Of a stretch of DNA of 64,000 bases, positions 60,575 to 64,000 are shown one piece after another. The number at the start of each line of letters is the position of its first letter. Position 1 is the stretch's first letter. The translations under genes and the position numbers were made by a program. The notes under the pieces were generated by a model. The model was not told the origin of the DNA, made no database searches, and saw only the letters and a list, made by a program, of their open reading frames with translations. The DNA lies in the NCBI GenBank assembly GCA_013180625.2, contig SNVD02016215.1, forward strand, positions 61,361 to 125,360, written 5' to 3'. Source of the stretch: Boswellia sacra. Its lineage: Eukaryota; Streptophyta; Magnoliopsida; Sapindales; Burseraceae.

Positions 60575-62230
60575 GGTCCTTAGGGGTTAGTTATGGTACT
60601 TTTTGGAACCCATATTTGTTTCAAATTAGGATTTCTCTTAATATAGCAAGAATGCACTTTGTGTCCTTTTCTTTTACAATAAGTACATGAATGATTAGGA
60701 TTATTCTTAGAAGATGCATGAGCAAAATAATTTTTAAAATACTTTTGATTTTTATGAGTTTTATATCCTAATCCTCTTTTATCAAAAACACACTTTTGGT
60801 TTTGTAACATAGAATTCAAATTTTTTGTGCTTTTTGTAAAATTATCAACAATATTTCTGAAGTCATTATTTTCCTTTTTCAAAATAACATTTTCTTTCTC
60901 TAATTTATCAAAATCCTTTTGTTTTAAAATCTCATTTTCAGTTTTTAAAAAATGTATTTGACTTTCAAACTTTCAAAATCTTTTTGCTTTAAAATTTCAT
61001 TTTCATTTTCTAAAGCTTCATTTATTTCCACCAACTCTTCTAATTGAGATAACATGATTTTTGACTTCTTTTTGAAAGCATTTATTTTTGAATTTTGCTT
61101 ATCAACTTGCACATGTAAATTTTGGAATGCTTCAAGTAATTCATCATATGAAAGTTTAGGATCATAGTTTAGAAAACTTATCTCATCTTCACTTAAAGCC
61201 ATGAAGCACATGTTTGCCACTTCGCAATCTTCTTCTTCGGTGGAGCTAGCTTCACTATCATCCCAATTTGTGGCTTTCATTGCTTTAGATTTCTTGTTTT
61301 GACTCCTGAAGTAAGGACAATCCATCTTTACATGTCCCGATTTCTTGCACTCATAGCAAATGACATGATCATTTTTCTTATCTTACTTTGAGCTTTGCCC
61401 TTTGTACTCCCTTCTAGAATTCTTTTTGAATCCTTGGTTTCTTCTAATCATCTTTTTTAGCTTTCTTATGATGAATGCAAAATATTCATCATCTCCTTCA
61501 TCGTCGGACTCGTCATCTTCTTTTGTTGAAGATTTGAAAGCGATATTTTTCTTTTTCTTGAAATCTTCTTCATTCTCTTTCAAGGTGATTTCATGAGTCA
61601 TGAGAGAACCCATAAGTTCTTCTAATGATAGCTTGGTGAGGTCCTTTGCTTCTTGAATTGTCGTCACCTTTGGCTCCCAAGATTTTGTTAGACACCTAAG
61701 AATCTTTCTCACAATTTCAACATTAGAATAAGATTTACCAAGAGATTTCAAACTATTAATAATATCCGTAAATCTAGTAAACATTTCAGAAATTGATTCA
61801 TCCGATTTCATCTTCAAAAGCTCATAACTATGAACTAGCATACTAATTTTGGATTCTTTAACTTGACTAGTTCCTTCATGAGTTACTTTAAGTGTGTGCC
61901 ATATTTCTTGTGCCGTAGAACAAGTAGATATTCTATTAAACTCATTTCTATCTAGAGCACAATACAACACATTCATAGCTTTAGCATTCAAACTAATTTC
62001 TTTTTATCATCTTCACTAAACTCTTTAGGTTCTTTAAGCATGCATTCCCCATTTTCAATTTTGGTAGGAACAAAAGGTCCTTCCAAAACAATAGACCACA
62101 AATCATAATCAAAAGATTTCAAGAAAATACTCATTCTAGTTTTCCAATAAGATTAATCACTTCCAATAAAAAATGGAGGTCTAGAGATAGAAAGTCCCTC
62201 AACATATGAAGTTGAATTAAAAGTTGCCAT
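60575..62230 (-). pseudogene. Sirevirus-type gag with two zinc knuckles, broken
   Basis: An ATG at 62230 opens the gag (SISRPPFFIG). A stop follows at 62153-62155 and a one-base frameshift near 62000. The main UBN2-type gag domain is open at 61991-61383 (WHTLKVTHEGTSQVKESK). After a stop near 61385 come zinc knuckle 1 (CYECKKSGHVKMDC), an acidic segment and a long Leu/Lys/Glu-rich coiled coil (61200-60850), then zinc knuckle 2 (CTYCKRKGHKVHSC, about 60700-60660) and a WVPKS motif. The second knuckle and coiled coil distinguish Sirevirus gag from ordinary copia gag. It would package element RNA. Confidence 0.8.
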
Positions 62231-62272
62231 AGCTCAAAAATCGATTAAGATTTAAAAAAATTGAGCAACCTT

Positions 62273-62284
62273 GCTCTGATACCA
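62273..62284 (-). other. Primer-binding site of the Sirevirus-like element
   Basis: TGGTATCAGAGC on the minus strand, two bases inside the 5' LTR border; complementary to initiator methionine tRNA as in other copia elements. Confidence 0.85.
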
Positions 62285-62286
62285 CT

Positions 62287-64000
62287 TGTTGACCCAGGTA
62301 TGGCAACCTAAGAGGGGGGGTGAATTGGGTTTTTATTTATAAAAACGGATTTAGAAAACTTTTCTTGAAAAATCAAAATTATTTAAATCTTTCTTTAAGA
62401 ACAAAGGTGAAGAAGATGAAAATAGAATGCAATCAAGAGAATGACAATAAAGAATAATCACAAGAGCAAGTAAATGTAAAGAGGAAAGGGATAGAGAGAG
62501 TACAAACTCAATTTACGTGGTTCGGAAAACCTTGCCTACGTCCACGGGCTCCTAGTTCCACAAGCTAGGCTTTCCACTAAGTTGTAAAATTCTTTACAAC
62601 TTGCTTGATGAATAACCTCACCAAGACTTTTTCTTCCAACTCTTGATAACACCACACCAAGAGTTCTTCTTGATGAGCAACCTCACCAAGACAACTTCCT
62701 TAAACTCTTGATAACACCACACCAACAGTTCTTCTTGATGAACAATCTCACCAAGGCAACTTCCTTCAACCCTTGATAACAGCACACCAAGAGTTCTTCT
62801 TGATGAACAACCTCACCAAGGTAACTTCCTTCAATCCTTGATAACACCACACCAAGAGTTCTTTTTGATGAACAACCTTACCAAGGCAACTTTCTTCAAC
62901 TCTTGATAACACCACACCAAGAGTTCTTCTTGATGAACAACTTCACCAAGGAAAGAGTTCTCTCAAGGATAACTTTTATCCTTTACAACAAGATCTCAAT
63001 CTCACCACAAGACAAGAACAAAGAAAATTTTTACAACAAAAGTACAACTCTCTTCAAAGAGTAGATAAAGAATATAAAAGCTCTCTAAACTTGATATTTC
63101 TCTCATTTGTGGCTTGATGGATTCTTGTCTTCACTTGTTTTGAATGCATGGGAGAAGGGCTCCTTTTATAGGCAAATGAGATGAACTTGAACAAGTGAAG
63201 ACACCAATTCCAAATTTTCTACCCTCCATAAAAATAATGAACTTGTCTACCATTTTTGTCAATGTTATGTTTGAAATTTGAAAATCTACAAAACATAAAA
63301 GATCTGAAAAATTGAACAAGATTTCCAACGCATTAAGAACCAAGTCATTTGGATAACTGTAGCTCAAGATATGGCCAAAACACCATTCGGTGCTCATGTG
63401 ACTTGATTTTTCTTCTTTGTGTCAGTCCTCCAAATTGAGTGATAATTTTGTCAGTGTTTTGTTTGAAATTTGAATTTCTTCAAAACATAAAAGATCTTCA
63501 TATTTGAATTAGCTTTCCAAAACATTAAAAATTAAAGCATGTGGATATCTCTATCTTAAGATATGAACAAAAAATCATTCAGTGCTCATATGAATTGATT
63601 TTTCCTTCTCTGTGTTGTCTACCCGAATTACATTCATTATTTACAGTATTTCCATTTGAACTTTGAAATTATTTAAAACATATAAAATGTTATAAATTAA
63701 GTAAGCTTTCCAAAGGATCAAGAATCACGTCATTTGGACATTTGTAGAGAGATTTATGACCAATTGATTGAACATTGCTCATGTATCACATTCCTTGAAT
63801 CAAACCTTGTTCTTAAACTTTGGTGTCTTTAACATGTAGTCTTCTCCTTAGCTTCAACACTTCATTTTAATAAGCCTCTTCTTGATTTTACAATTATTTC
63901 AATGATCTTACTCTTGCACAAAAATAAACATGTTAGTAAATCACAATGAATCAATGTGTATTGTTATCATCAAAATTATCATGTAGCATTAGGGCTAACA
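62287..64000 (-). repeat. 5' LTR of the Sirevirus-like element (1714 bp)
   Basis: It starts TGTTAGCCC on the minus strand at 64000, the last base of the window, and ends GGGTCAACA at 62287. It has five full 65-bp units plus a partial one (62604-62951), against three in the other LTR, and lacks the 237-bp duplication. The 192-bp-period repeats are present (63384, 63576). Confidence 0.9.

Larger units (their letters stand above)
55227..64000 (-). mobile_element. Sirevirus-like Ty1/copia retrotransposon, nearly full length
   Basis: On the minus strand the order is 5' LTR (64000-62287), primer-binding site (62284-62273), gag (62230 to about 60575), protease/integrase (about 60505-59330), reverse transcriptase/RNase H (59051-57481), polypurine tracts (57404-57206) and 3' LTR (57205-55227). 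Integrase before RT makes it copia. The long gag with coiled coil and two zinc knuckles, LTRs of 1.7-2.0 kb and several polypurine tracts point to the Sirevirus lineage. The LTRs differ at many positions, so insertion is old. All ORFs are broken. Left flank is gatga (55222-55226); the right flank is outside the window. Confidence 0.85.

Overview
The window is nuclear DNA of a flowering plant, most likely a eudicot. The signs are spliced genes with plant-type introns, a 10-exon ABCB1/PGP1 auxin transporter, AT-rich gene-poor spacers and many nested plant transposable elements. Only two genes look intact: an ABCB1-type ABC transporter (42297-48595, +) and a small zinc-finger ribosome-biogenesis factor of the BUD20/ZNF593 family (51925-53607, -). 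They face each other tail to tail. The species cannot be named from the sequence alone.

Layout. 1-4165: a degenerate L1-type LINE on the minus strand, running off the left edge, with a hAT-type non-autonomous element (8-bp target duplication) and a tRNA-derived SINE (15-bp target duplication) in or next to its 5' region. 4577-5734: remnants of a copia LTR and a gypsy LTR. 6430-22335: a multi-level nest. An outer element with long inverted ends encloses a 14.3-kb Mutator-like element (MULE, 6755-21047). The MULE carries a degraded mudrA-type transposase on the minus strand and a degraded DUF1985/Ulp1-protease gene on the plus strand. A 3.1-kb CACTA element split the Ulp1 gene (TGA duplications), and a hAT element landed just past that gene's end. 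The MULE also holds a captured fragment of the RNA polymerase II largest subunit (NRPB1) and a 0.5-kb inverted duplication of an exon-like sequence. 22336-42296: about 20 kb of AT-rich DNA with a few small inverted-repeat elements and no recognisable gene.

42297-53607 is the genic part. ABCB1 encodes a predicted 1368-residue full-size ABC transporter, with all junctions GT-AG and in phase. The BUD20-like gene has four exons and a textbook U12-type AT-AC first intron. A hAT element with a perfect 8-bp duplication lies between the two genes.

54045-64000: a plus-strand copia element (LTR, primer-binding site, broken gag) is interrupted inside gag by a minus-strand Sirevirus-like copia element. 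The inserted element has both LTRs, four polypurine tracts, broken gag and pol, and its 5' LTR ends exactly at the right edge of the window. The retroelement and transposon genes all carry stops or frameshifts, so they read as relics.
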